From the NCBI GenBank assembly GCA_028282395.1, contig JANQHY010000202.1, positions 1-41,329 on the forward strand: DNA of 41,329 nucleotides, read 5' to 3'. This stretch comes from Gammaproteobacteria bacterium. Lineage in GTDB: Bacteria; Pseudomonadota; Gammaproteobacteria; UBA12402. This document shows positions 25,609 to 34,986 of the stretch, piece by piece; within the stretch, counting starts at the first letter, position 1, and every line of letters starts with the position of its first letter. Position numbers and translations under genes: made by a program. The notes beneath the pieces are model-generated. The model was not told where the DNA came from and searched no databases. It saw only the letters and a list, made by a program, of their open reading frames with translations.

Positions 25609-27078
25609 ATGCAAAATGGAACCAATGAATTAGGATTCAACAAAAACATTAAAAAAAATATGGAGCTTTACAAAACCGGTCCTTTTACTTTAGAAGAGCT
25701 AAAAGAGAAATTTGGCCCACCACATAAGTTTAGTAGCAGAGCTTTGAAAACCTACAGACATTATCTCAACGATTTCTCCAATACAATGCGCCTTAGCAAA
25801 GAACAGCTAACAAAACTTATGTCTATATCAGGAGGGGAAAACGGATTAAACGCAGCAAAAGAACTCATTCGCGAAAATCCACCTCATACCTATACAACAG
25901 AGATCATTACCCAGCTTATTTTGCTACCGGGAAAATCCAAACACAACCCCATTGCCTCATCAACATTCATTAACAGTATTAGACCTCTTGCCCCATCTCT
26001 TAATAGGTTTCTGACAGGACAAGATATAGTCGAACTTTTCAAACACTATACCGAAAAAAGTGAATTATCACGCTTCCTGCAACATTTAACTCAACATGCT
26101 GAATTAATAGATAAATTAGGTCGACTACCTAACCTCTCTAAAATAGAACGCGTTAAACTATTAGATCCAAATAATCTTACTCAGCTGCAATACTCAATCA
26201 TAACTATTAAACCCGTTGCTAAAAAAAATGACAGAAAGAGAAGCCATAAAGATGCGATGAAAAACGATCAACGTTCTCAAAACGCATTCTATGAACCACC
26301 AGAAAAAAAACAGAGAGTAGATAACAATATTATTAACAACCATACAAATACTAACCATAACCAGACAAATACCAGCCACATTCATCATACTGCCTCTACC
26401 GCACCAATGACTTTTATGCCCTCTTCTCTACAATTAGCCCAAGTCAATCGTCTACCAATAAATAATAATTTCCCACTAAACACGCATCTACCGTTAAACA
26501 CCTATGTGCCACTAAACACCCAATTCTCTTCACCAACATTCACTTCTTCGCAGCAACCGCTACCGCCGAATATCGGCACGGTAACAATACAAAATCAACC
26601 AACAAACTATCAACTGGGAATAATTAATAATACGTTATGCCTAATCCCTATCAATTCTACACCAACACTCTTGCTACACACACCTACAACTGCCCAATCT
26701 AATTTACTGACAAATGCCAATAATAATCCAACCTATCGCCAACCCCAAAATATTAACAATATTAATAACATTATCAATATTCAACAGCACCAACCATTAG
26801 CTACCAATTCAACTACCACCACACCCACAATGTCACTAACATCCAGCAATACTGTTAACAATACTAATCAAATAATGTCGGCACTTCGACAACAACCGCC
26901 GCAGCAATCTGCTAACCATTTAAATACAAATACAACCAACACTAATAATATTCAACAACAATCAAATTTAAACATAGCAGCAGCGCTATTAAATAGCATC
27001 CTTCAAAATAATACCCAGTCTAACAATAGTCAGCAGCATAATAACAACTATTTAAGTTATAATAATAACCGCCCCTAA
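25609..27078 (+). CDS. Asn/Gln-rich low-complexity protein, unknown function
   Basis: A 489-residue protein I do not recognise. Residues 1-200 are ordinary, charged and helical. Residues 205-237 carry two basic clusters, KKNDRKR and PPEKKQRV, resembling a eukaryotic bipartite nuclear localisation signal. From about 238 to the end it is dominated by Asn, Gln, Thr, Pro and Ser, with poly-Asn stretches and three PLNT repeats near 290-305; this looks like a prion-like disordered domain. There is no signal peptide or membrane span. AAGGAG lies before the ATG. A 245-base leader region and a 3' hairpin suggest a single-gene unit. It could be a secreted effector or a condensate-forming protein. Confidence 0.7.
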   Translation: MQNGTNELGFNKNIKKNMELYKTGPFTLEELKEKFGPPHKFSSRALKTYRHYLNDFSNTMRLSKEQLTKLMSISGGENGLNAAKELIRENPPHTYTTEIITQLILLPGKSKHNPIASSTFINSIRPLAPSLNRFLTGQDIVELFKHYTEKSELSRFLQHLTQHAELIDKLGRLPNLSKIERVKLLDPNNLTQLQYSIITIKPVAKKNDRKRSHKDAMKNDQRSQNAFYEPPEKKQRVDNNIINNHTNTNHNQTNTSHIHHTASTAPMTFMPSSLQLAQVNRLPINNNFPLNTHLPLNTYVPLNTQFSSPTFTSSQQPLPPNIGTVTIQNQPTNYQLGIINNTLCLIPINSTPTLLLHTPTTAQSNLLTNANNNPTYRQPQNINNINNIINIQQHQPLATNSTTTTPTMSLTSSNTVNNTNQIMSALRQQPPQQSANHLNTNTTNTNNIQQQSNLNIAAALLNSILQNNTQSNNSQQHNNNYLSYNNNRP

Positions 27079-27088
27079 TCTAAGGGGC
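27071..27088 (+). terminator. Short GC hairpin at the end of the N/Q-rich gene
   Basis: GCCCCT (27071-27076) pairs with AGGGGC (27083-27088) over a 6-base loop, spanning the stop codon. The following bases are only moderately T-rich, so it is a weak candidate. Confidence 0.4.
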
Positions 27089-27242
27089 TAATTATCTCTA
27101 TTACGTCCAAAGGATAAAAAGTGATAATGAGTAAGGCTGTGACACAAAACCATTTTAGCAGTACTCTTTTTAAACTAATACTTCTGGAGAACTCCTCATG
27201 GAGAAATGGTTATAAGAAAGCTAGTAATTGGCATTAAAGAAG

Positions 27243-28538
27243 CTACATTGCTTTATCAGTTGAGGTATTTTGCATAAAACTGTTTTGGCAGTGAGTCTCT
27301 TTTAATTTTCCAATTGCTAATATTGCTATTAGCAACAGAATAGGGATACTCATGAATGCATATCGGTAATCACTTGCAGAGTAATACGGCGCACCATCGA
27401 CATACTTGCCATGCCAGCCTAGATGAACCAACAGATAGCCTATTAATGGATCAATAACAATCGTTCCTATCATGACCATCATATTATTCAATCCTGTTGC
27501 CGCACCCATAATATTAGGATGGTTAATATCTCTTATCACCGCAAAGCTTAATGCCTGCCCAGAGGAGGATAAGCCAGCAACAAATAGTAAGACAACCATA
27601 AGCAAAAATGGAATATGAGGGATATAAGCAATCATCAGAAAACTAATTAAGCCAATTAAAGCGGATAGCATCAGCAGACTCTTTCGTCGATTGATTCTTG
27701 ATGAAATCCATCCAATTAATACACTGCCGATTGCTGAGGCTGCCCACATTAATGAAATAGTGCTCCCCGCTTTGGTTGTGCTAATGTGATACAGCTGTGT
27801 TAAGTATGGCACGCCCCATAATCCAGCAAATGAGGCAAAGGCAGTCCATAAACAGAGCACATAAATACTAATCCACAATGTTTGACGATTTTTTATCACC
27901 TGCTGTAACTGCTGCCAAATGGAGACTTTATTACTCGCTATTTGATAACTCCGATTATTGCGCACAAACAGGGAACCTATCAATGCTAGAAAAAAGCCGA
28001 GAATCGCCAATAACCCGACAGTTTTGCGCCAGCCAAGATGACTAATAGAGAGAGAAACTGGAATATCACCAAATATGGAACCAATATTGCCAAATACCTG
28101 GCCAACACCAACAAATACTGCAAAATAACGTCCGCCAAACCAGTGATTAGCCATCATCACCATACATACGGTTGAAGCTGATGCGGCAAATCCCATAATA
28201 ATACGCGCAACTAAAACAATTAGATAATTTGGCGCCCAACTAAACAAGATACAACCGACTCCAGTAATGATGCAGGCAACTGTCATGAGAAAGCGTACAC
28301 CCAATTTATCAGACAATAACCCACACGGTATCTGCATGATGACATAGGGAATAAAATAGACAGATGTCATAAACCCTAGCGCAACGGCTTGTACGTGAAA
28401 ATCGCGCATGAATTCCTGTGTCATAACGCTGGGATAGACTTGTAAAACCGGGTCATAAAAGTAAAACAGGCAAGTAATAACGTACGATAACAGGCCTAAC
28501 CAGCGATAATGAGATTTTTTTGATAGGCTATTTGACAA
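27243..28538 (-). CDS. MFS transporter
   Basis: A 431-residue, 12-span MFS protein. It has motif A as GLLSDKLGVRFLM, a second copy as GWISSRINRRKSLL, and LGFMTSVYFIPYVIMQIPCG in helix 2, a pattern common in the MFS carriers of intracellular gammaproteobacteria (Legionella Pht-like and relatives). That link is by eye and the substrate is unknown. The start is TTG at 28538, chosen because AGGAG lies 7 bases upstream and no ATG occurs near the N-terminus. The last 20 residues are polar. Confidence 0.82.
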   Translation of the reverse strand: MSNSLSKKSHYRWLGLLSYVITCLFYFYDPVLQVYPSVMTQEFMRDFHVQAVALGFMTSVYFIPYVIMQIPCGLLSDKLGVRFLMTVACIITGVGCILFSWAPNYLIVLVARIIMGFAASASTVCMVMMANHWFGGRYFAVFVGVGQVFGNIGSIFGDIPVSLSISHLGWRKTVGLLAILGFFLALIGSLFVRNNRSYQIASNKVSIWQQLQQVIKNRQTLWISIYVLCLWTAFASFAGLWGVPYLTQLYHISTTKAGSTISLMWAASAIGSVLIGWISSRINRRKSLLMLSALIGLISFLMIAYIPHIPFLLMVVLLFVAGLSSSGQALSFAVIRDINHPNIMGAATGLNNMMVMIGTIVIDPLIGYLLVHLGWHGKYVDGAPYYSASDYRYAFMSIPILLLIAILAIGKLKETHCQNSFMQNTSTDKAM

Positions 28539-28604
28539 CTCACTTCTCCTTGATAAAAAATTATCTTTACCCAGTTATTAAAAAATTTAATTTCTCTATA
28601 TCAG

Positions 28605-29042
28605 TTAAAATGTTGGATCACTAATTTTCGTCATAACAAAAGGATGCTGTTCACTGGTAAAGCCATAACGCTGATAAAGTCCAAATGCATCCTCAGTCAT
28701 TAGGAACCATTTAAATACCTCTGCTGTTTTAGGGCTAGCTAATATCGCGTCGACGAGTTTTTTACCGTAGCCTTTGCCACGGTAGGCCTCATCAATAACG
28801 ATATCCCAAATTGATGCTGTCTCAGAAAAATCCGTGACCACTCGAGCAAAACCAATCTGTTTCTCATGCAGATATAGCCCGTAACAGAGAGAATGTGTAG
28901 CGCCCTTTTCAAATCTACTATAAGGAAGATCTTTTCCCCAATAGGTCTTGCGCAGAAGCTCATAGGTATAATTGAAGTCTATGCGCTCACTATCATCACT
29001 TACCGTAAGATCATTATCAATCATTTCATAGTGGTCCATCAT
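28605..29042 (-). CDS. GNAT-family N-acetyltransferase
   Basis: A 145-residue GNAT protein. The acetyl-CoA-binding motif A is IVIDEAYRGKGYGKKLVDAIL (R/Q-x-x-G-x-G/A pattern at about 90-96), followed by motif B ending in FGLYQRYGFTSEQ. It should move an acetyl group to an amine on a small molecule or protein; the acceptor is unknown. Two ATGs in a row (29042 and 29039) follow a GGGGG; the second has slightly better spacing. It shares its direction with the MFS gene 66 bases downstream. Confidence 0.87.
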   Translation of the reverse strand: MMDHYEMIDNDLTVSDDSERIDFNYTYELLRKTYWGKDLPYSRFEKGATHSLCYGLYLHEKQIGFARVVTDFSETASIWDIVIDEAYRGKGYGKKLVDAILASPKTAEVFKWFLMTEDAFGLYQRYGFTSEQHPFVMTKISDPTF

Positions 29043-29348
29043 TCCCCCTTTTAACTATAGTTGTTGCCAAATCTTCTTATTATTCCCAATGATGATAATC
29101 AAAGCATGACTATTTTTCAATTTAGACTAGAAAATACTGTACGATTTTGGCATTCGTTAAAATATAGGCTAGTTTATATATGAAATGCTCTCAAGTTATT
29201 CTCTAATGGAAGTCTGATAGTTGTGAATATCTGTACTACTCATTAAGCTACTTAGCATTCTTCATTTTTTCAGATTCAATATATACAGGATAGAAAAAGC
29301 GCCAATCAATAACAGTTGTATAGATATGGCGCCTATTTTACGCTACTT
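29043..29348. other. 306-base spacer with one hairpin
   Basis: No gene or RNA is recognisable. The right part holds a minus-strand terminator (29299-29332). The rest is AT-rich and probably carries the promoter of the GNAT gene, but I see no convincing -35/-10 pair. Confidence 0.5.
29294..29332 (-). terminator. Terminator of the small secreted protein gene
   Basis: On the minus strand GCGCCA (29332-29327) pairs with TGGCGC (29304-29299) and is followed directly by TTTTT, about 17 bases past the stop codon of the gene at 29349. The loop is long (22 bases). Confidence 0.5.
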
Positions 29349-29840
29349 TTATTGGGCATTAATATGTGGCTTTGCCATACAGAAACCGACTTCAACATGT
29401 GCAGCATTATCAAGATTCTTGAATTTAATATAGCCATCACCGTTACTACTTACCGCAACATTGGAAACTTCAAATGAGTTACTTTCCTCTTTAGTCGATA
29501 AATTATAACTTGGTCCCTCCTGGCTAATACCATTTACTGATATAGCTGATGGGCCAGACAGATCTGCACCACCTGCTGAAATATTCAATACCACAGGATC
29601 TGGTTGCTGGTAAAAACTATTGTCAATGATACATGTTACGTCATAGGGAACGTAATCATCTGATTTTAAGAGCGATAAATTAAGTTCTATAGTACTACCA
29701 GGTAGAATTGTACCGGGATTACCCAGCATAATTGTACTAGATTGACTATTAGCTACTGAATGAGGCGCAGCTAGCGCAACACCACAGGCTAGAAAAGATG
29801 AAATTGCTATAATTGAGCAAGACGTAAGTATTTTATTCAT
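29349..29840 (-). CDS. Unknown small secreted protein
   Basis: A 163-residue protein with a clear signal peptide (NKILTSCSIIAISSFLACGVALA, cleavage near residue 25 after ALA). The mature part, about 138 residues, is predicted beta-rich and polar, with two Cys (in DVTCIID and VGFCMAKP) that may form a disulphide. I recognise no family. It has GGAG 10 bases before the ATG and its own terminator, so it is a single-gene unit. A periplasmic or surface role is likely from the signal peptide only. Confidence 0.65.
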   Translation of the reverse strand: MNKILTSCSIIAISSFLACGVALAAPHSVANSQSSTIMLGNPGTILPGSTIELNLSLLKSDDYVPYDVTCIIDNSFYQQPDPVVLNISAGGADLSGPSAISVNGISQEGPSYNLSTKEESNSFEVSNVAVSSNGDGYIKFKNLDNAAHVEVGFCMAKPHINAQ

Positions 29841-30017
29841 AATATATAATCTCCAAAGTATTTCTTATGCGGGAAAAATGTACATTATCTTTACAAAACC
29901 GTCAAGAGGCTATTTGTAAGAAATATTAAAAAAAGTGCTTTGCCTACATCTGGCACAAGGCACATTCCCTGGACCAACAGTTGTATCTTTGCTAATTAAT
30001 ACCCTACTATCATAGTC

Positions 30018-30689
30018 CTACTGGCGCTGTGAAACATATAACGCAACGAGACGTGCGACTAGAACTGTTAAATAAAACTGGCCCGAAATAGCCTCCAAGG
30101 TAGCAAAAGACTGTGCTGCTGGCAATACCGGCACAATGTCGCCATAACCTAATGTTGTTAAAGTGATAAAGCTGTAGTAGATAAATTCTGGCATTTTAGC
30201 CACATCCGCATAGCTTTTTGTCTGTACTGCAACATGCGCCATGTAAAATGCGTCCGGCAGTACTAATGCGAATAGAGAATAGATACACCCCCATAAGATG
30301 CCAATAAGAATGTACCCACATAGTGCTGCGTAGAGTAGATTGGGGCCAATTTTTCGTTGTGAAATTAATTGATTAATATGAATAGCGATCACATAAATAA
30401 AAAAAGCGATGGTGACACTGAAATTGAAATATAGCAACCCTCTAGAGACACCAAAGATCTCATCGGCCCAACTACTAACGATAGCAAGCACTCCAAGTAT
30501 TCCGGTTACTATCAGATTAATGCGCTGGTGGCTTAACGTATAGGCTGAGGATATCAATATTGCAGTAAATAATACTTTAAATAGTTCTGTAGAGAAACTC
30601 CATTCAGAAAAAAATGGAAAAAGCACTAACATGAGAAGCAGGAAAGTTAATAAAATAAGATGGCTGTAAGTATCAAATTTTAATTTCAC
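30018..30689 (-). CDS. Two-pore-helix-type K+ channel (Ion_trans_2)
   Basis: A 223-residue membrane protein with the K+ selectivity filter TLGYGD at 179-184, preceded by the pore helix (EFIYYSFITLT) and flanked by the last two spans. Four or so more hydrophobic segments lie upstream (about 10-28, 35-50, 57-73, 87-105). There is no RCK/TrkA regulatory domain. It should conduct K+ as a tetramer. The GTG start overlaps the TGA of the RND pump gene (GTGA), so it is translated with the pump. That pairing is unusual. Confidence 0.87.
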   Translation of the reverse strand: MKLKFDTYSHLILLTFLLLMLVLFPFFSEWSFSTELFKVLFTAILISSAYTLSHQRINLIVTGILGVLAIVSSWADEIFGVSRGLLYFNFSVTIAFFIYVIAIHINQLISQRKIGPNLLYAALCGYILIGILWGCIYSLFALVLPDAFYMAHVAVQTKSYADVAKMPEFIYYSFITLTTLGYGDIVPVLPAAQSFATLEAISGQFYLTVLVARLVALYVSQRQ

Positions 30690-33600
30690 CCTACACTCTT
30701 CTCCGCTTTAACTTTAAAGAAAATGACATATAGAACTGGCACAATAAAAAGTGTCAACAGTGTTGCAAAAGCAAGACCAAACATAATGACCACCGCCATG
30801 TTCTTAAAGAAAACATCAAACAACAGTGGCGTCATTCCCATAATGGTCGTTAGCGCCGCGAGAACAATTGGCCGCATCCGACTGATACTGGAGTCAACTA
30901 CTGCCTGATAAGGAGGCTTACCATCAACAATGTCGAGATGGATTTGATCAAGGAGAATAATTGCATTCTTAATTAACATACCAATCAAACTTAAAAATCC
31001 TAGCAACGCCATAAAGTCAAAGGCACTATTGGTCAATAGCAAACCAATCGTCACACCAATAAATGCCATAGGTAGACAGAGACAGATAATAATCGGCTGA
31101 CGAATAGCATTAAACAGAATAATCATAATGACCGCCATCATTAGAAAACTCAGTGGCAGCATTCGTGACAAGCCTGCTTTTGCATCAACGGAGCTCTCAT
31201 GTTCACCACCCCACTCCATCTTATAACCATTAGGTAATTTTATTGCTTCAATTTTAGCTTGCATGCGTTTAAATACCGCTGGTGCTAGCTCACCTGAAGC
31301 ATTTGCAGAAACAGTGATAGTGGGAATACGATAGCGTCGCATAACAATCGCATCACGCCATTCGGTTTTAAACCCAGACACCACTTGCTCAATCGGCACC
31401 GATTTGAATAACAGTGGGCTCCAGATATGAATATGGTTAATACTGGAAATGTTGAGCCGCTCATTGTCAGGTGGGCGTGAAATAATCGGAATTAGATGAT
31501 CACGTTCACGATAGATACCAACGCGCAAGCCCGAGAAGGCTTGCGTTAAGGCTTCACTTAAATCGGCACGAGTAATACCGGTACTCCGTGCCAAGTTTTC
31601 TGAATATTCCGGCACCACTACTTTCACTGGTTGACGCCAGTCATCGCGCACATCAACAGCATGGGGAGTATGACGCATAATCTCTTCAGCCTGATGGGCA
31701 AGTTTACGCAATACTTTCGGATCATTACCAATAAAGCGTGCCTCAATATCCTCTGTTCCACCGGTACCAAGGACCACACGCTTCATTGTTGGCTCCGAAT
31801 CGGGATAGTGTTCAACAATATAAGGTTTAATTTTCTTAATCAGCTCTGGAATCTTATGGTAGTCCTTAACACGTACAATTAACTGGCCATAACTGCCATC
31901 AGCTTTTTCTGGCGCATAAACTAGCATAAAACGCAGTGCGCCACTACCGACCACTGACGTCACATCAGTTACTTCAGGCATTTTTTTAATGTAGCTGGCT
32001 AAAGATTTCATATCATGATCGGTAGAGCGAATATCCGTACCCTGTGAACGCCAAAAGTTCACATAGAATATTGGTGTGGTGGCATCGGGAAAGAAGCTCT
32101 GCTTGGTTAAACCAAAACCATAGACCGAAGCAAATAAAGCACCGACCATTACAATAACCGTTAACCAGCGCTTATGCAGACAAAAATTAAGTAAACCGCG
32201 ATGCAGACGATAAATACGACTCTGGTAGGGTTCACTACCATCACCTGCTTGCTTATTGACCTTGAGAAAGTTCACACAAAAAACTGGTGCAATCGTAACA
32301 GCAAATACCCAACTAAGTAGCAAGGAAATAAGCACCACTTGGAATAGTGAACGAATATACTCACCTGTAGAGTCTTGCGATAGACCAATTCCAGCAAATG
32401 CTAGAATACCAATTATGGTGGCACCTAATAACGGCCACATTGTTTTGGCAACAATATCATGCGAAGCTGTTGCAGCATCACCTCCTTGCTCCATTTTAAT
32501 CAGCACACCCTCTACCACAACAATAGCATTATCGACCAACATTCCTAACGCAATCACTAATGCACCAAGGGAGATACGTTGCAAAGCAATATTGAATATA
32601 TGCATTAGCGCCAAGGTTGCCAATACTGTCAATAACAGAATAGCGCCAATAATTAAGCCACTACGCAGCCCCATTGCAAATAGCAATACCACAATAACAA
32701 TCGCAATCGCTTCAATAAGATTAATGAGAAAACCATTGACCGACTTTTTCACCACTGCCGGTTGATCATAAACAACATTCAGCTTCATTCCAGCCGGGGT
32801 GACACTCTGCAACTCAGTGATCTTGTTGTTGACCGCTTCACCCACTTTCACCATATTCCCTCCCGACTGCAATGAGATACCAATCCCTAATGCCGGTTTA
32901 CCATTAAAATACATTAGCGTATGCGGCACTTCGACATAACCACGGCTGACATGCGCAATATCACTTAAATAGATGAGTCGTTGTGAAATCGGACTCTTAA
33001 TTAACAAATTACCAATACTCTCAACGGAATTGAGCGAGCCTGTCGGCTGAATAGCGATGTATTCATCACCAACTTTAACGTCACCTGAATAAACAACCAC
33101 ATTCTGGTTTCTCAAGGTACGATAAATCGTATCTGGCGACAAACCCAACTGTGCCAACTTCGTTAAGGAGATATCAAGGAAAATTGCTTCCTGCTGTTTT
33201 GCCGCAACGGCGACTTTAGCAATACCGGGAATACGCAACAACTGTTTCTCGAGCATATCCGAGTAGTCCTCAAGTTCTCGATAACTGTAACCATCGCCGG
33301 TTAAAGCATAAAAGATACCATAAACATCACTGTAATCATCATTCACGATCGATGGTCCTGCACCCGGTGGCAGTTGGGTTTGGATGTCATTTACTTTACG
33401 GCGCAGCTCATCCCAAATCTGTGGTAGATCTTTTCTGGTATATTTATCCTTAATCTCAACATTTATTTCCGACATCCCCTCTTTTGAGGTCGACCATAAT
33501 AGTTTGACTTGCCCTAGCTGCTGAATGGCAGACTCTACCTTATCAGTGACCTCCTCCTCGACTTCTTTTGGTGAAGCACCGGGATAAGGTGTGCTAACAA

Positions 33601-33736
33601 TGGCTTCTTTGATAGTATACTCAGGATCTTCAAAACGAGCTAAATGGAAGTAAGCATTAATACCACCGAAAACTGTTAATACCACCACCATCCAGACGAT
33701 TAACTGCTTTTTGATTGACAGTTCGGCAATATTCAT
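30686..33736 (-). CDS. RND efflux pump inner-membrane permease
   Basis: A 1016-residue RND permease of full length. The N-terminus (MNIAELSIKKQLIVWMVVVL) and FEDPEYTIKEAIVSTPYPGASPKEVEEEVT are typical of the HAE-type group that includes TriC/MexK-like pumps. The TM4 relay has Asp402-Asn403 (ALGMLVDNAIVVVEG) instead of a double Asp, a known variant. It should export substrates by proton exchange with its adaptor 17 bases upstream. No outer-membrane factor is encoded nearby. A K+ channel gene overlaps its stop. Confidence 0.92.
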   Translation of the reverse strand: MNIAELSIKKQLIVWMVVVLTVFGGINAYFHLARFEDPEYTIKEAIVSTPYPGASPKEVEEEVTDKVESAIQQLGQVKLLWSTSKEGMSEINVEIKDKYTRKDLPQIWDELRRKVNDIQTQLPPGAGPSIVNDDYSDVYGIFYALTGDGYSYRELEDYSDMLEKQLLRIPGIAKVAVAAKQQEAIFLDISLTKLAQLGLSPDTIYRTLRNQNVVVYSGDVKVGDEYIAIQPTGSLNSVESIGNLLIKSPISQRLIYLSDIAHVSRGYVEVPHTLMYFNGKPALGIGISLQSGGNMVKVGEAVNNKITELQSVTPAGMKLNVVYDQPAVVKKSVNGFLINLIEAIAIVIVVLLFAMGLRSGLIIGAILLLTVLATLALMHIFNIALQRISLGALVIALGMLVDNAIVVVEGVLIKMEQGGDAATASHDIVAKTMWPLLGATIIGILAFAGIGLSQDSTGEYIRSLFQVVLISLLLSWVFAVTIAPVFCVNFLKVNKQAGDGSEPYQSRIYRLHRGLLNFCLHKRWLTVIVMVGALFASVYGFGLTKQSFFPDATTPIFYVNFWRSQGTDIRSTDHDMKSLASYIKKMPEVTDVTSVVGSGALRFMLVYAPEKADGSYGQLIVRVKDYHKIPELIKKIKPYIVEHYPDSEPTMKRVVLGTGGTEDIEARFIGNDPKVLRKLAHQAEEIMRHTPHAVDVRDDWRQPVKVVVPEYSENLARSTGITRADLSEALTQAFSGLRVGIYRERDHLIPIISRPPDNERLNISSINHIHIWSPLLFKSVPIEQVVSGFKTEWRDAIVMRRYRIPTITVSANASGELAPAVFKRMQAKIEAIKLPNGYKMEWGGEHESSVDAKAGLSRMLPLSFLMMAVIMIILFNAIRQPIIICLCLPMAFIGVTIGLLLTNSAFDFMALLGFLSLIGMLIKNAIILLDQIHLDIVDGKPPYQAVVDSSISRMRPIVLAALTTIMGMTPLLFDVFFKNMAVVIMFGLAFATLLTLFIVPVLYVIFFKVKAEKSVG

Positions 33737-33753
33737 TCTGCATCCTATCTATT

Positions 33754-34845
33754 CTAATTTGCTTCGGTTGACTTTTTCTGCGTACTAGTTGTGTCATCAG
33801 ATTGCATGATATTAACCTTCTCTCCTTCCTGAAGAAAATGCACGCCTGCCACCACCACTCTATCATTAGCTTTAAGACCACTTGTTACCTCAATCTTATC
33901 TCCCTGCAACTGCCCAACCTGCACAGGAGCAGCTTTTAACGTTTGATCATCAGCATTAACCAACCAAACCATTTTTTGCTCGCTCTGTTCAAATACTGCG
34001 CCCACTGGCAATAGCAGATACGGTTTTCTCTCTCCTGCCAACGGCACTTTAATACGTGCTGTCATTCCCGGAAAAATCTTTGGATACGTTGGTCGTGGCA
34101 TAGAAACCGTTACCTTGTAAGTTTTGGTTTGTGGATCAGCATCGGCAGAAAATTCTTTTAAAACGGCATCAAACTCCCTGTTTGGTGCTACTTCAAATAT
34201 AACTTTCACCGTACGATTATAGGGCCCTTCAACGTAGGCAATCACACGCTCTGGAATGTTGGCTTCAATATTAATCTCATCAACAGATTTAAATGCCACA
34301 ACCATCTGGTCAGCTTGAATGTACTGATGATTATCAACCATTTTTTTCGTTATGATCCCATCAAAGGGTGCACGCAGCTGAGTATGCTCAAGGTCAATTT
34401 TAGCGTGGCGGAAATTAGCTTTACCAACATCATAATCAGAGACACGTTGATCATAGCCAGACTGTGATAGATAGCCCTTCTCTACTAATGGCTCGGCCCG
34501 TTTCAACTGCGCAGCAGCTAATTCATAACGTGCTTTGGTGCGATCATAGGTTGCCTGGTAACTTTCAGGATCCAGTGCTGCTATCAGCTCCCCTTTTTTC
34601 AGTTCACTACCCTCATCAACAGGCAGCTCTGATAATCGTCCCGATACTTCAAATGAGAGATCGACCTGCTTATCCGCACTAACAATTCCAGGAAATGTTC
34701 TCATGGCGACATGGCGATAATCACCAATGACAACTGTTTTAACTAAAGGTGGCGGCTTGGGCTTCTCTGAGTTATCGCCACGACAGCCAGTTAAACTTAT
34801 AGCAGCTGCTATAACAATGATTGTACTGATCTTCCTTAGCGCCAT
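33754..34845 (-). CDS. RND periplasmic adaptor lipoprotein
   Basis: A HlyD/AcrA-type adaptor of about 363 residues. The chosen ATG at 34845 gives a lipoprotein signal (ALRKISTIIVIAAAISLTGC) with lipidated Cys near residue 21 and has AAGGG upstream. Then come the first lipoyl half (VSGRLSELPVDEGSELKKGELIAALDP), a coiled-coil hairpin, the second lipoyl half (LRAPFDGIITKKMVDNHQYI), the barrel and the proximal domain. An extended in-frame reading to 34929 would lack a lipobox at the right place and overlap the promoter. It pairs with the RND permease that follows. Confidence 0.9.
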   Translation of the reverse strand: MALRKISTIIVIAAAISLTGCRGDNSEKPKPPPLVKTVVIGDYRHVAMRTFPGIVSADKQVDLSFEVSGRLSELPVDEGSELKKGELIAALDPESYQATYDRTKARYELAAAQLKRAEPLVEKGYLSQSGYDQRVSDYDVGKANFRHAKIDLEHTQLRAPFDGIITKKMVDNHQYIQADQMVVAFKSVDEINIEANIPERVIAYVEGPYNRTVKVIFEVAPNREFDAVLKEFSADADPQTKTYKVTVSMPRPTYPKIFPGMTARIKVPLAGERKPYLLLPVGAVFEQSEQKMVWLVNADDQTLKAAPVQVGQLQGDKIEVTSGLKANDRVVVAGVHFLQEGEKVNIMQSDDTTSTQKKSTEAN

Positions 34846-34891
34846 AATGCCCATCCCTTGTAAGACATAAATAAGTTTTACCGCTGTTAAA

Positions 34892-34920
34892 ACAGTAACA
34901 TGCCATCTTTTTGGTGTCAA
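34892..34920 (-). promoter_or_regulatory. Promoter of the adaptor-RND-channel operon
   Basis: On the minus strand, a perfect TTGACA (34920-34915), 17 bases, then TACTGT (34897-34892). The inverted repeat CTGTTAAAACAG (34884-34895) overlaps the -10 and the likely start point, a possible repressor site. Confidence 0.5.
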
Positions 34921-34986
34921 TTTCACCACTAGTCAGTATAGTAGAGAATAGAATCTTACGCTCAATATAAAGCACTAAAGTATGTT

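Noticed and set aside
25609..27078. A yeast-like release-factor prion link, since the N/Q-rich gene lies beside prfB
   Set aside because: Neighbourhood alone is no evidence. The N/Q-rich protein is a separate gene without release-factor domains.
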